NCBI GenBank assembly: GCA_041392665.1
Contig: JAWKLQ010000001.1
Location: 248,001-312,000, forward strand
Origin: Flavilitoribacter sp020436695
GTDB lineage: Bacteria; Bacteroidota; Bacteroidia; Chitinophagales; Saprospiraceae
Direction of reading: 5' to 3'
DNA length: 64,000 nucleotides
Made by a program: the position numbers and the translations under genes. The notes beneath the pieces are model-generated. The model was not told the DNA's origin, did not search any database, and worked only from the letters and a program-made list of their open reading frames with translations. Shown in pieces: positions 43,758-52,237 of the stretch. Position 1 is the stretch's first letter. Each line of letters opens with the position of its first letter.

Positions 43758-45149
43758 TTAACGCTTTACTTGATCAACGCCCAAACTCTCCAGCAGAACA
43801 GCGTACACCTCATGGGCTTTAATCGATGGAGCTGCAGCGCCTTTCTTTCTAATCAATACAGGCCAGTCTGCCGGATCATCCGGCCGCAGGCCATGAGAAC
43901 CACCGATCAGACCGGCATCAAGCGGGATCACGTCGAGCAGTGCCCGGAACCCCAGTTTACGCAGCAGTAATTTACCCAGCATATACAACTTCGGCGACCA
44001 CATCTTTGGATTAAGAAACATCTCCACCGGGTCGTATCCCGGCTTGCGATGGATATCCACCGTACGGGCATAATCGGGAGCTTTACGGTCATCCAGCCAG
44101 AAATAATAGGTGAACCAGGCATCGGGCTCGGCCAAAGCGACCAGATCGCCGGAACGCGGGTGATCCAGGTGAGCAGCTTTTTTGCCCGTTTCATCCAGCA
44201 ATCGGCCAATGCCGGCAACCGGTTCCAAAAGCGCCTTCACCGCCGGGATCTCACTTTTATCCCGCACATACACATGTGAGATCTGGTGATCAGATACGGC
44301 AAACGCACGGCTGGCTCCGGCATCCAGCATTTCCAGGCCTCTTTCTTCACGTACCTCGAGATAACCGGCTTTACGCAATACCCGATTGATGTGCACCGGC
44401 CGGTTAACCGGTGTAATTCCATATTCGGAAAGTACGATCACCTTGGCGTCCCGGCCTTCGTAGAATTCGATCAGTTCCCGGCAGACCGCATCGATCTCTT
44501 TCAGATCCTGATGGACCGATGGATGATCGGGACCATGTCGCTGGGCATTATAATCCAGATGAGGCAGGTAGATCAGCGTAAGAGTGGGATCGTATTTTTC
44601 TTCCACCCGCATGGCCGACTGGGCAATCCACTGGCTGACCTCGATATTGGTGGCCGGTCCCCAAAATTTGAATAGCGGAAATTGCCCCAGTTCTTTTTGC
44701 AGTTCATCCCGCAATCCACCCGGATAAGTGTATACATCCGGGATCTTCCTTCCATCAGCGGGATACATGGGCCGCGGTGTCACGGAATAATCAACCGTAC
44801 TGTACATATTGTACCACCAGAACAGGTTGGCACAGGTAAATTCCGGCACTTGCTCTCGCACTCTTTCCCAGATCTTTTCCCCCTGAACCAGCCGGTTCGA
44901 CTGCCGCCAGAGCTTTACCTCTGCCTCCTCTTCGAAATACCAGCCGTTAGCTACAATACCATGTTCACCTGGATATTTACCGGTCAGATAAGTGGACTGG
45001 GCCGTACAGGTTACCGCCGGTATCACCGGATCAATAGTTTGCAGGTGCCCTTTGGCCGCCCATTGACGGAGGAACGGCGTATGTTCTCCGATAAAGCGGG
45101 AGGTGAGTCCAACTACGTTTATGACAACGGTTTTATTAGAAACACTCAT
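43758..45149 (-). CDS. eboF: EboF: alkaline-phosphatase-superfamily nucleotide pyrophosphatase/phosphodiesterase-like protein
   Basis: A 463-residue type I phosphodiesterase/nucleotide pyrophosphatase-like protein. VVINVVGLTSRFIGEHTPFLRQWAAKG opens the fold; VIPAVTCTAQSTYLTGKYPGEHGIVANGW carries the nucleophile Thr, and LPHLDYNAQRHGPDH and LSEYGITPVNRPVHIN provide metal ligands. No signal peptide. It is the last member of the ebo set of six (eboA to eboF), recognised from the order of the other five genes at 47485-53101, but here is separated from them by 2.3 kb with a plus-strand gene and palindromic elements. In cyanobacteria ebo products help move a scytonemin precursor to the periplasm; the substrate in Bacteroidota is unknown. 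Confidence 0.85.
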   Translation of the reverse strand: MSVSNKTVVINVVGLTSRFIGEHTPFLRQWAAKGHLQTIDPVIPAVTCTAQSTYLTGKYPGEHGIVANGWYFEEEAEVKLWRQSNRLVQGEKIWERVREQVPEFTCANLFWWYNMYSTVDYSVTPRPMYPADGRKIPDVYTYPGGLRDELQKELGQFPLFKFWGPATNIEVSQWIAQSAMRVEEKYDPTLTLIYLPHLDYNAQRHGPDHPSVHQDLKEIDAVCRELIEFYEGRDAKVIVLSEYGITPVNRPVHINRVLRKAGYLEVREERGLEMLDAGASRAFAVSDHQISHVYVRDKSEIPAVKALLEPVAGIGRLLDETGKKAAHLDHPRSGDLVALAEPDAWFTYYFWLDDRKAPDYARTVDIHRKPGYDPVEMFLNPKMWSPKLYMLGKLLLRKLGFRALLDVIPLDAGLIGGSHGLRPDDPADWPVLIRKKGAAAPSIKAHEVYAVLLESLGVDQVKR

Positions 45150-45192
45150 GTTTTTCTGAATTCAATTTCGAGGGGAATGCCGTTTCTTTTTA

Positions 45193-45354
45193 AGAGACTG
45201 TTTTAAAACCCCTGCTGCCGGCGAGAAACCCGGATTTTGCCGCCAATCGAAAGTTATTTTTTACTGCATAGTGGTGCTACGGAGTTAAAACAGGTGCAGA
45301 GTGGCGGCAAAAGCCACGTTTTATAGCCCAGTGAGGGGGTTTAAAACAGTCTCT
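45193..45354. repeat. 162-bp imperfect palindromic element
   Basis: Arms AGAGACTGTTTTAAAACCCC (45193-45212) and the near-exact complement at 45336-45354 differ by one base. The interior pairs too: GGATTTTGCCGCC with GGCGGCAAAAGCC. The element abuts the target duplication of the next element, so that element was inserted at or beside its right end. No open frame of biological character. Confidence 0.75.
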
Positions 45355-45505
45355 AAAGACGGGTGTGTATCCCAAATTGCACAAGTTAGACCAGCCGGAT
45401 TGGATAAATCCGGCTGGACGCGCCGCCAACTTGACGGATTTATCCAATCCGTCAAGTTTTTCAAGGCTATGTGCCGTGCAATTTGGGATACACACTAAAG
45501 ACGGG
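45353..45505. mobile_element. MITE-like element with 19-bp TIRs and 11-bp target duplication
   Basis: A 131-bp core (45364-45494) is bounded by perfect 19-bp terminal inverted repeats TGTGTATCCCAAATTGCAC / GTGCAATTTGGGATACACA and flanked on both sides by the identical 11-mer CTAAAGACGGG (45353-45363 and 45495-45505). An exact direct duplication outside exact inverted ends is the mark of transposition; 10-12-bp duplications are typical of several IS4-family groups such as IS231. The core has no transposase. It contains two hairpins (45391-45417, stem CCAGCCGGAT; 45430-45456, stem CTTGACGGAT) whose 7-nt loops TGGATAA and TTATCCA are complementary. Confidence 0.85.
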
Positions 45506-45587
45506 AAAGATAGATAAACTCTGATAGAGTTTGTAATTTGCCGGAAGTGCGATTAGCTATGTACAAAACGAAATGACCATGGGGTAC

Positions 45588-45730
45588 GTAAAAAGTAATT
45601 TAGTGATTTTATAGGCAAAATTTAATTTTAACCTGGGTTGATAGTGTGGCACATTAACCTAAAATGTGCCACACTTTGCCGCACTATTAAAATTAAATTT
45701 TGCCCACTTTTAGCAATTCAAGCTTTTTAC
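45588..45730. repeat. 143-bp palindromic element upstream of the beta-propeller gene
   Basis: Outer ends GTAAAAAG / CTTTTTAC; then an exact 18-bp pair GGCAAAATTTAATTTTAA (45614-45631) and its complement (45687-45704); then an exact 13-bp pair AGTGTGGCACATT (near 45643) / AATGTGCCACACT (45663-45675). The element would form a long cruciform or RNA hairpin and ends 28 nt before the next gene start, so it may also affect its expression. Confidence 0.75.
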
Positions 45731-45758
45731 ACAACCTCTTAAACAGAAACTTCCTATT

Positions 45759-47459
45759 ATGAAAAAATGGAGCCTATCCCTGGGACTATTATTTGCGGTG
45801 TCCTTTATCCCTTTCGCCGGCCACTCCGCATCTTCCCCTTCAGCTGAACAACAGTTTGTCCTATTCGACGTCACCTTTCCCTATACCAAGGATAATGCGG
45901 ACCACGCCCAGCCCAGTAAGTCGCATTTTTACGTTACCGAAGATATGTTAAATCCCGACCGGCCAAAGGATTGGACTTACCCGGTAGACTACCGCAACGG
46001 CTCCGTACATATCCGTCTGGAAGTGCTGGAAAAACCACAGGGAGAAGCTCCAACCAAATGGACGCTATGCTATATTCCAAACAAGGGTCAGGGCAATGGA
46101 TACGGCTGTACGGCAACTGAACTATATACCAAAGCAGGCGTATACGAAACCGATGTAGCGATGACCTCATTTTGGGAGAATGAATCCATCATCTGGTCCA
46201 AAGGTATCAAACAGATGGACCTGGTGATCAAAGACGATAGCGGCGGTCAGGGGCATGCTCACAAACGAGCTGACCACGAGCATTTTTTCCCAACCCGCGT
46301 TCGCATTACCATGATCCAGGTGGCGGCCGGTGCCACCTACAATCCGTCATTGTTGCCGGATGCCGGGACTACCGTTGTTTCCGACCCTCCTTCCATCGAT
46401 GTTACTCAGGCGGCTCCGGAAGGACTCACCGGCCATTTTTTGTATGTGGCTACTCCCGGCATCCGAAATTATCTGGGCTACGGCGGTCACGGCCTGCTCG
46501 TCTTCGATATCGACAATGATCATAAATTTGTAAAACGCATTCCAACCCAGGGGCTGAAAACAGACGGTACGCCGTCCAATGTAAAAGGGGTGGCCGTAAG
46601 TCCGCAACTCAACAGCATTTACATTTCTACCCTGGAAGCCCTGCAGCGGATCGACCTGCATACGGAAAAAGTAGTGTGGGAGATACCTTACGAAGGCGGA
46701 TGCGACCGGATGTCCATCTCACCGGACGGCTTAACAATGTATTTACCTTCTCTGGAAAAGGATTTCTGGAATGTGGTGGACTGTCGCAACGGTGAACTGA
46801 TCACTACGCTTAAAGTGCATTCCAGAGCCCATAATACCATTTACGGTACCTCCGGCCAGCACGCTTATCTGGCCGATATCGGCTCTCCCTATTTGTATGT
46901 GACGGATACGGAAACACACAGCATTGCTAAAAAGGTGGGCCCCTTCAGTGCCGGTATTCGTCCATTCACTGTCAACAGCGACGAATCGCTGGTTTTTGTT
47001 ACGGTCAATGAACTACTCGGCTTTGAAGTGGGTGATCTGAAAACCGGTGAAAAGCTGGCCAGTATTCAGGTGTTGGGCTGGGATAAAGGCCCTGTTCGCC
47101 GTCATGGAAATCCCAGTCACGGCATTGCGCTTACTCCGGACGAAAAAGAGATCTGGGTATGCGACGGCCACAATATGCGACTGCACCTGTTTGACGCCCA
47201 GCCGCCCTATCAACAACTTACCACGATTGCCCTGGATGACATGCCGGGCTGGATCACCTTCAGTATGGATGGGCAATATGCGTATCCATCCAGTGGGGAA
47301 GTGATCCAGGCCAAAACCCGGAAAGTACTGTATCTCTTACAGGATGACCGCTACAATACCGTATCCAGCGAAAAATTAATTGAGGTGTATATGAAGAACG
47401 GCAGAGCAGTCAAAGCAGGTGATCAGTTCGGTGTAGGCCGTTTACACGGGTGGAAATAG
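45759..47459 (+). CDS. Secreted YVTN/NHL-type beta-propeller protein
   Basis: A 566-residue protein with a signal peptide at residues 1-24 (ending GHSA). Residues about 25-200 form a domain I do not recognise (FVLFDVTFPYTKDNADHAQPSKSHFYVTEDMLN, with a His-rich GHAHKRADHEHFF). From about residue 225 to the end runs a beta-propeller of YVTN style: HFLYVATPGIRNYLGYGGHGLLVFDIDN, CDRMSISPDGLTMYLPSLEK, IALTPDEKEIWVCDGHNMRLHLFD, ITFSMDGQYAYPSSGEV. It probably acts in the periplasm or at the surface as a binding or catalytic scaffold. It is the only plus-strand gene inside the ebo block, between eboE and eboF, with three palindromic elements upstream; a shared function with ebo is possible but unproven. 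Confidence 0.75.
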   Translation: MKKWSLSLGLLFAVSFIPFAGHSASSPSAEQQFVLFDVTFPYTKDNADHAQPSKSHFYVTEDMLNPDRPKDWTYPVDYRNGSVHIRLEVLEKPQGEAPTKWTLCYIPNKGQGNGYGCTATELYTKAGVYETDVAMTSFWENESIIWSKGIKQMDLVIKDDSGGQGHAHKRADHEHFFPTRVRITMIQVAAGATYNPSLLPDAGTTVVSDPPSIDVTQAAPEGLTGHFLYVATPGIRNYLGYGGHGLLVFDIDNDHKFVKRIPTQGLKTDGTPSNVKGVAVSPQLNSIYISTLEALQRIDLHTEKVVWEIPYEGGCDRMSISPDGLTMYLPSLEKDFWNVVDCRNGELITTLKVHSRAHNTIYGTSGQHAYLADIGSPYLYVTDTETHSIAKKVGPFSAGIRPFTVNSDESLVFVTVNELLGFEVGDLKTGEKLASIQVLGWDKGPVRRHGNPSHGIALTPDEKEIWVCDGHNMRLHLFDAQPPYQQLTTIALDDMPGWITFSMDGQYAYPSSGEVIQAKTRKVLYLLQDDRYNTVSSEKLIEVYMKNGRAVKAGDQFGVGRLHGWK

Positions 47460-47484
47460 CGATCTTGAGCTGGAACTGAATGAA

Positions 47485-48705
47485 TTAATCCCCGTTCAGT
47501 TCCAGTTCATCCAGCACCCATTGCAGTTCCCGTTCGATAGAATCAACCAGTCCAAATTGAATGGCTTTCGGTAGCACTTCCCAGGTATAGGTTTCCACTT
47601 CCCAGTGAGCACAAACATCCTGGTGATGGGCCAGTACATCCTCAATGGCATCCCGCGTGGCCAGCAGATGATCATAGTAGTCAATGAAGATGGGCACGTG
47701 GAAATGAGTACGCCATTCTGTGGTCTGCGGATCGAGAATTTCGGGCAAAGCATCAGGCAGATCATTGAAGTGTCGTAAGGTGCCGTCTTTTTGCCGGGCG
47801 ACCACCTGATGCAAATAGGTACTCTCGTTGAGTTTTTCAAAAACCTCCACTATCGGTTGCCGCTCCTCCAACTGTGATGGAAAATGGGCTTTCAAAGCCG
47901 CACTGATCTGCACTTTACCGACCTTGATGCCGGCTTCCGCCCATTTTTGAAAAGTATAGGCCGGTGATTCAAATACAACCGCAAAATGGCAGACATCGTA
48001 GCACATCTGGATATGATCCATGAGGATAGCAGCGGCTTCCGCCTGACTGATACCCAGTATATCCTGCAAGTGTTTTCCTCCGATAGGCAGTAGTCGCTGT
48101 TCGTAGAAGGCGATCACTTCTTCGGTATTCTCCATGAGCCCATCCGGTTCCGGTTCGATATCCAGATGCAGAAAGATCCCTTTGTTCTTTTTGATCTGAT
48201 GTAAATGAGCCGCAACCTGCGCCAGATGTTCACAACCTTTCTGCCAGACCATTTCCAACTCCTCCGGTGCATCAGTGAACCAATACCGATAGGAAACCGG
48301 CGAGGTAGAGATCCCGCCTTCCAGACCCTCCGGGATCAGATAGGCCAGAATATCAAACAGCCGGATAGTATAATCCCGGCGATCTTCCGTTGACCAGTCC
48401 GGCTGATGCACATTATCTTTCACTTTTTCGCGGTGAAAGCCGCCGTAGGGAAAGCCGTTAAAAGTGAACACATACAGACCGTGTTGCCGTAACCAATCGC
48501 GAAAAGCAGCCAGTTCGTCACTCTGTACGATCTCTTTACTGGCAATATTAGACAGGCGAAGTCCTACTCCGAAGGGAGCATCCGGTGAAAGTCGCTCTTT
48601 TAGTGGTAGCGTATAGTTCCGTAAACTTTCCCACACTTCTGCCCAGTGCTCACCGGGATGAATATTGGTACAATAAGTGAGATGAGAGGTGGATGATATT
48701 TTCAA
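47485..48705 (-). CDS. eboE: EboE: TIM-barrel metabolite-traffic protein
   Basis: A 406-residue xylose-isomerase-like TIM barrel without secretion signal. The N-terminus HLTYCTNIHPGEHWAEVWESL, then GVGLRLSNIAS, YVFTFNGFPYGGFHREKVKDNVHQPDW, LHLDIEPEPDGLMENTEE and MCYDVCHFAVVFESPAYTF match the EboE family; E and H residues in DIEPEPDG and CYDVCHF are likely metal ligands. The family is known only from ebo clusters of cyanobacteria, Bacteroidota, some proteobacteria and eustigmatophyte plastids. It lies 108 nt below eboD and should be cotranscribed. Confidence 0.87.
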   Translation of the reverse strand: MKISSTSHLTYCTNIHPGEHWAEVWESLRNYTLPLKERLSPDAPFGVGLRLSNIASKEIVQSDELAAFRDWLRQHGLYVFTFNGFPYGGFHREKVKDNVHQPDWSTEDRRDYTIRLFDILAYLIPEGLEGGISTSPVSYRYWFTDAPEELEMVWQKGCEHLAQVAAHLHQIKKNKGIFLHLDIEPEPDGLMENTEEVIAFYEQRLLPIGGKHLQDILGISQAEAAAILMDHIQMCYDVCHFAVVFESPAYTFQKWAEAGIKVGKVQISAALKAHFPSQLEERQPIVEVFEKLNESTYLHQVVARQKDGTLRHFNDLPDALPEILDPQTTEWRTHFHVPIFIDYYDHLLATRDAIEDVLAHHQDVCAHWEVETYTWEVLPKAIQFGLVDSIERELQWVLDELELNGD

Positions 48706-48813
48706 TGGTGTGTTTTTTTGAAGTGGTCAGTTTGTCATGTCGGTAGTATAGAGAAGCGATGGCGCTCACTGTTATGATAAGCACCTGTATTTTTTACTGG
48801 TCACCTTAAATAT

Positions 48814-50037
48814 TCAATCCGCCCGGCTCAGTGCCGGTACTTTATTCTTGCTGCCGGCCGCTAATTCCTCCAGATGCAAAATGGAACGAGTGATCAGGTC
48901 GGGGTTCATCTCGTGCACTTCCACACCGTGGCCGATCCGGTCGAGTAGCATGATCGTTAATACGCCTCCCAGGTGTTCCCGGAATTCTTCAAGGCCACCC
49001 AGTACGGAATAGGGATGTCCCGGTTCATTGAGATGGGCCTTCAACTCCGGCACGAACAGTGGGAAGCCAAGCGTATCGATCAGGCGGATCACCCGCATTG
49101 TATCTTCTTCACTGATCCGTCCGTCCAGATGAGAATAGATTACATCCAGCGCAATACCGATCGCTACTGCTTCTCCGTGGCGCAGCCGGAAGCTGGTCAT
49201 CTGTTCCAGTTTATGGGCGGCCCAGTGACCAAAGTCCAACGGACGGGAAGACCCTTTTTCAAAAGGATCGCCACCCCGGATATGAGCAGCGTGCAACTCG
49301 GCACAGCGGAATATCTGCTCCTGCATGGGCGGCAAAGAACGTGATGCCACCGCTGCTGCATCCCGTTCCAGCAGTTCGAAAAACGAAGCATCTTTGATGA
49401 GCGCCACCTTGATGGCTTCGGCAATACCCGCCCGCCAGTCCCGGTCGTCCAACGTCAGTAAAAAATGAGCATCGTTGATCACCGCATAAGGCGGATCGAA
49501 AGCTCCGAGAAAGTTTTTCTTTCCGAAGTAGTTGATACCATTTTTTACGCCGATACCGGAATCGTTCTGCGAAAGTACCGTGGTCGGTATCCGGATCAGG
49601 CGAACGCCGCGATGCGCTACCGAAGCCGCAAAACCCACGAGGTCCAGCACGGCGCCTCCTCCGATGGCAGCTACGTAAGAATGCCGGTCGATGCGTTCCT
49701 GCTCTACTGCTTCCAGAATGGTCTTCACCAGATCCGGATCATTTTTTGCAGCTTCTCCTCCCGGCACGGTGATGATGTGTTTTACCAAACGGAACCGATC
49801 CGAATAATGAGCGGCATAATGCTCAATGTTCGACACCAATTGCGGATGGAATTGCACTACACCTTCGTCGATTACGAACAATATTTTCGGAGACTGCCCG
49901 TGTGGATTTGCTTCGATCACATCCGCAAAGCAGGGATTATTGGGTTCAAATATCCCTTCCGTGAACAATACTTCATACCGAAAAGGAACCGCAAAGGTTT
50001 GTTGTATCTTTTTCATGATCTGATCAAAATTAAGCAA
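48814..50037 (-). CDS. eboD: EboD: 3-dehydroquinate-synthase-like cyclase
   Basis: A 407-residue member of the sugar-phosphate cyclase family. NAD-binding and metal-binding motifs are in place: VPGGEAAKNDPDLV, AAIGGGAVLDLVGFAASVAHRGVRLIRIPTTVLSQNDSGIGVKNGIN, AEAIKVALIKDASFF, the zinc-ligand DFGHWAAHKLE and RHGEAVAIGIALD. It differs from AroB in the HRGVRLIRIPTTVLSQNDSG loop and the long N-terminus, so the substrate is probably not DAHP. The gene starts 5 nt from the eboC stop. Met at 50037 or 50016 (MKKIQQTF) may be used. Confidence 0.9.
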   Translation of the reverse strand: MLNFDQIMKKIQQTFAVPFRYEVLFTEGIFEPNNPCFADVIEANPHGQSPKILFVIDEGVVQFHPQLVSNIEHYAAHYSDRFRLVKHIITVPGGEAAKNDPDLVKTILEAVEQERIDRHSYVAAIGGGAVLDLVGFAASVAHRGVRLIRIPTTVLSQNDSGIGVKNGINYFGKKNFLGAFDPPYAVINDAHFLLTLDDRDWRAGIAEAIKVALIKDASFFELLERDAAAVASRSLPPMQEQIFRCAELHAAHIRGGDPFEKGSSRPLDFGHWAAHKLEQMTSFRLRHGEAVAIGIALDVIYSHLDGRISEEDTMRVIRLIDTLGFPLFVPELKAHLNEPGHPYSVLGGLEEFREHLGGVLTIMLLDRIGHGVEVHEMNPDLITRSILHLEELAAGSKNKVPALSRAD

Positions 50038-50042
50038 TGCCG

Positions 50043-50963
50043 TCAGGTGACTGCAAATAGCTTACCCAGCCTGATCGAAAGCGGCAATAAAGCGGCTACC
50101 ACCAGGCCGTAATAGAATGTTGTAAAACCCGCCGCCAGGGCTGCATCCATAAGGATCAAAGCGATTATACCGGCCTTAACGGCTTTCCGAATATCGCCGG
50201 CCTCAAGGGTACGCAGAGCCCGGAGAAGAGGGGGGAAAACAAAATAGGAAAACGCAATAACAAAGGGTAAAGCATGAAGAACTTTGTAGCGAAAAAGGTG
50301 CCCCAGGCCCAGTAAGACAAGTACTACCAAACTATAACCTAACACGGCAAGTTGTAAATGAGTTTTATTGCCGCCACCCACTTCTCCACGGCTGATCAGG
50401 GTAATGGAGCTGATATAGATCAAAGGCAAAAGCGCCAGAAAATATGCCGAGGTTAAAGCTTCTGGAAAGGCACTGACACCCAGCAGTAAATTGGCACCCC
50501 GGCAAAGCGACATATTAATGGGCCCAATCACCGGGTGGTGCTTGCCGTACTTGTCGTACAATAAGGCTAGAATGGATACGGCTATGGCCATCAACCCGGC
50601 AAAGGCATTCACCCCAAAAGCCAGGATGATTCCAATCACTAACAGGCCTGCTCCCAAACGAACCGCCTGCATGAGACGCACATCACCGCGTGGCAATGGT
50701 CGCTCCGGTCGTTCCACCCGGTCGATTGGCAGATCAAAAATATCGTTGAAAACAACGCCGCCGCCGTAGAGGGCGAAAGTGGATAAGGAAAGTAGCAACA
50801 ATTCCTTTAAGGGTAAGCTTGCGGCGAAATCGCTACTTGTATGGTGGGCTAATACATAACCGACAGCCAGTCCGGCCATGATATCAGCCACGGCCGTGAT
50901 CTGATTGGCCGGCCGCATCAATTTAAGATATGGCCAAACAGCCGTTGAACGTAGCTTACTCAA
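50043..50963 (-). CDS. eboC: EboC: UbiA-like prenyltransferase
   Basis: A 306-residue polytopic membrane protein of the UbiA superfamily with eight to nine hydrophobic segments. The first Asp-rich motif is VFNDIFDLPIDRVERPERPLPRG (N73, D74, D77, D81), followed by VNAFAGLMAIAVSILALLYDKYGKHHPVIGPINMSLCRGANLLLG. Such enzymes attach a prenyl chain to an aromatic or other acceptor; the acceptor in ebo clusters is not known. Tightly linked to eboD, and separated from eboB by a spacer holding one copy of the 140-bp dispersed repeat. Confidence 0.9.
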   Translation of the reverse strand: MSKLRSTAVWPYLKLMRPANQITAVADIMAGLAVGYVLAHHTSSDFAASLPLKELLLLSLSTFALYGGGVVFNDIFDLPIDRVERPERPLPRGDVRLMQAVRLGAGLLVIGIILAFGVNAFAGLMAIAVSILALLYDKYGKHHPVIGPINMSLCRGANLLLGVSAFPEALTSAYFLALLPLIYISSITLISRGEVGGGNKTHLQLAVLGYSLVVLVLLGLGHLFRYKVLHALPFVIAFSYFVFPPLLRALRTLEAGDIRKAVKAGIIALILMDAALAAGFTTFYYGLVVAALLPLSIRLGKLFAVT

Positions 50964-51030
50964 AATTGCACGGTTGACGGTGAACGGTATACATGAATCA
51001 TCCTTTATTTAAAAAGCATCGTAATAGCAT

Positions 51031-51172
51031 GAAAACCAACAACCTATTATGCGAGAAACCGTTGCCGGTTGCCAGTTAATCAGTTGACTAACCGGCAACC
51101 GGCAACAAATTGATCCTCACGCTTTAACAAAACTCCCATTTGACGTTTTCTATTCCTTTGAAAATTCGAGAT
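51031..51172. repeat. Dispersed 140-bp repeat, copy A
   Basis: Shares with 57995-58132, in the same orientation, the ends GAAAACCA and CCT-TGAAAATTCG-GAT and the core ACTAACCGGCAACCGGCAAC. The core forms a hairpin: GTTGCCGGTTGCCAGTTA (51061-51078) pairs at 17 of 18 positions with 51089-51106. It lies just below the eboB stop. Confidence 0.7.
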
Positions 51173-51194
51173 GATTCATATTTATCGCCAACCG

Positions 51195-52118
51195 TTAATT
51201 TATGATGATATTAGGATCTTCGACTTTCGGCATTTGCCCACCCCGCAATACGGAGTTGCCGTTGAACAAGGCCCGCTGATCGATGCCAACTCCTTCACTC
51301 CAGTGCTCCTCTTTCATTTGTCCGCTTTTACCGAAAGCTTCCAGTGCATTTTGGTAACATACGGCGTGTACGTGTTCTTCCGGGATACCGCGTTCCAGCA
51401 TCAGGCGGGCGGTTTTGGGAACGGCCAATGGATCACTAATGCCCCAGTCGGCGGCGCTGTTCACCATGATGCGCTCCGGTCCGTATTGTTTTACGATCTC
51501 TACCATGCGCTCATTACCCATTTTGGTAAACGGATAGATGGTGAAAGCAGCCCAGAAGCCGCGGTCCAGTACCTCTTTTACCGTTTCCTCATTATTGTGA
51601 TCCACGATCACCCAGGTTGGGTCCAGTTCGTGTTCTTCACAAACGTCCATGCTGCGATAGGTGCCCTTTTTCTTATCCCGGTGCGGCGTGTGTATCTGCA
51701 CCGGCATATCTACCTTTTTGGCTAGCTCCAGTTGCAAACGGTAGTATTTATCCTCCGCATCGGTCTGATCATCATAGCCGATCTCACCGATACCAACAAC
51801 ACCTTCTTTCATGACGAATTTGGGCAACAGGTCCATCACCTCTTCCGCCAGTGCCTCGTTATTGGCTTCTTTGGAGTTCAGACCGATAGTGCAATAATGC
51901 CGGATACCGAACTGGCTGGACCGGAAGCGTTCCCAACCTACCAGGCTGCTGTAATAATCCTTAAAGGTTCCTACTTCCGTCCGGGCCTGTCCCAGCCAGA
52001 AGGAAGGTTCGATGATGGCCACTACCCCGGCCTCGGCCATGGCCTGATAGTCGTCGGTAGTGCGCGAGGTCATATGCACGTGTGGATCTATCCATTTCCA
52101 CTTTTTTCCGTCACTCAT
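51195..52118 (-). CDS. eboB: EboB: TatD-family metal-dependent hydrolase
   Basis: A 307-residue amidohydrolase-fold protein. WIDPHVHM gives the first metal-binding HxH (H13, H15); GIGEIGYDD provides the bridging Glu, and QIHTPHRDK and VDHNNEET supply further ligands, with VNSAADWGISDPLAVP carrying the late Asp. Related to TatD nucleases but longer and divergent, as expected of the EboB group; the actual substrate is not known. It lies 119 nt below eboA in the same direction. Confidence 0.88.
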   Translation of the reverse strand: MSDGKKWKWIDPHVHMTSRTTDDYQAMAEAGVVAIIEPSFWLGQARTEVGTFKDYYSSLVGWERFRSSQFGIRHYCTIGLNSKEANNEALAEEVMDLLPKFVMKEGVVGIGEIGYDDQTDAEDKYYRLQLELAKKVDMPVQIHTPHRDKKKGTYRSMDVCEEHELDPTWVIVDHNNEETVKEVLDRGFWAAFTIYPFTKMGNERMVEIVKQYGPERIMVNSAADWGISDPLAVPKTARLMLERGIPEEHVHAVCYQNALEAFGKSGQMKEEHWSEGVGIDQRALFNGNSVLRGGQMPKVEDPNIIIN

Positions 52119-52237
52119 GCTTTATGGTTGTTTATTGAGTTGTTGTGATACTGAGACGTTTGGATGTTGGGATTTTTGGATAATCGGACTAAGGTTTCTG
52201 TGTACACCACGAGTATCGGAAACCCAGTACCCAGCAC

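Noticed and set aside
45277..45498. Open frames on both strands over the MITE region
   Set aside because: They run through the palindromic arms and mirror each other; no protein signal.
45193..45730. CRISPR array in the palindrome-rich spacer
   Set aside because: The repeats are inverted pairs and each occurs only twice; there are no regularly spaced direct repeats.
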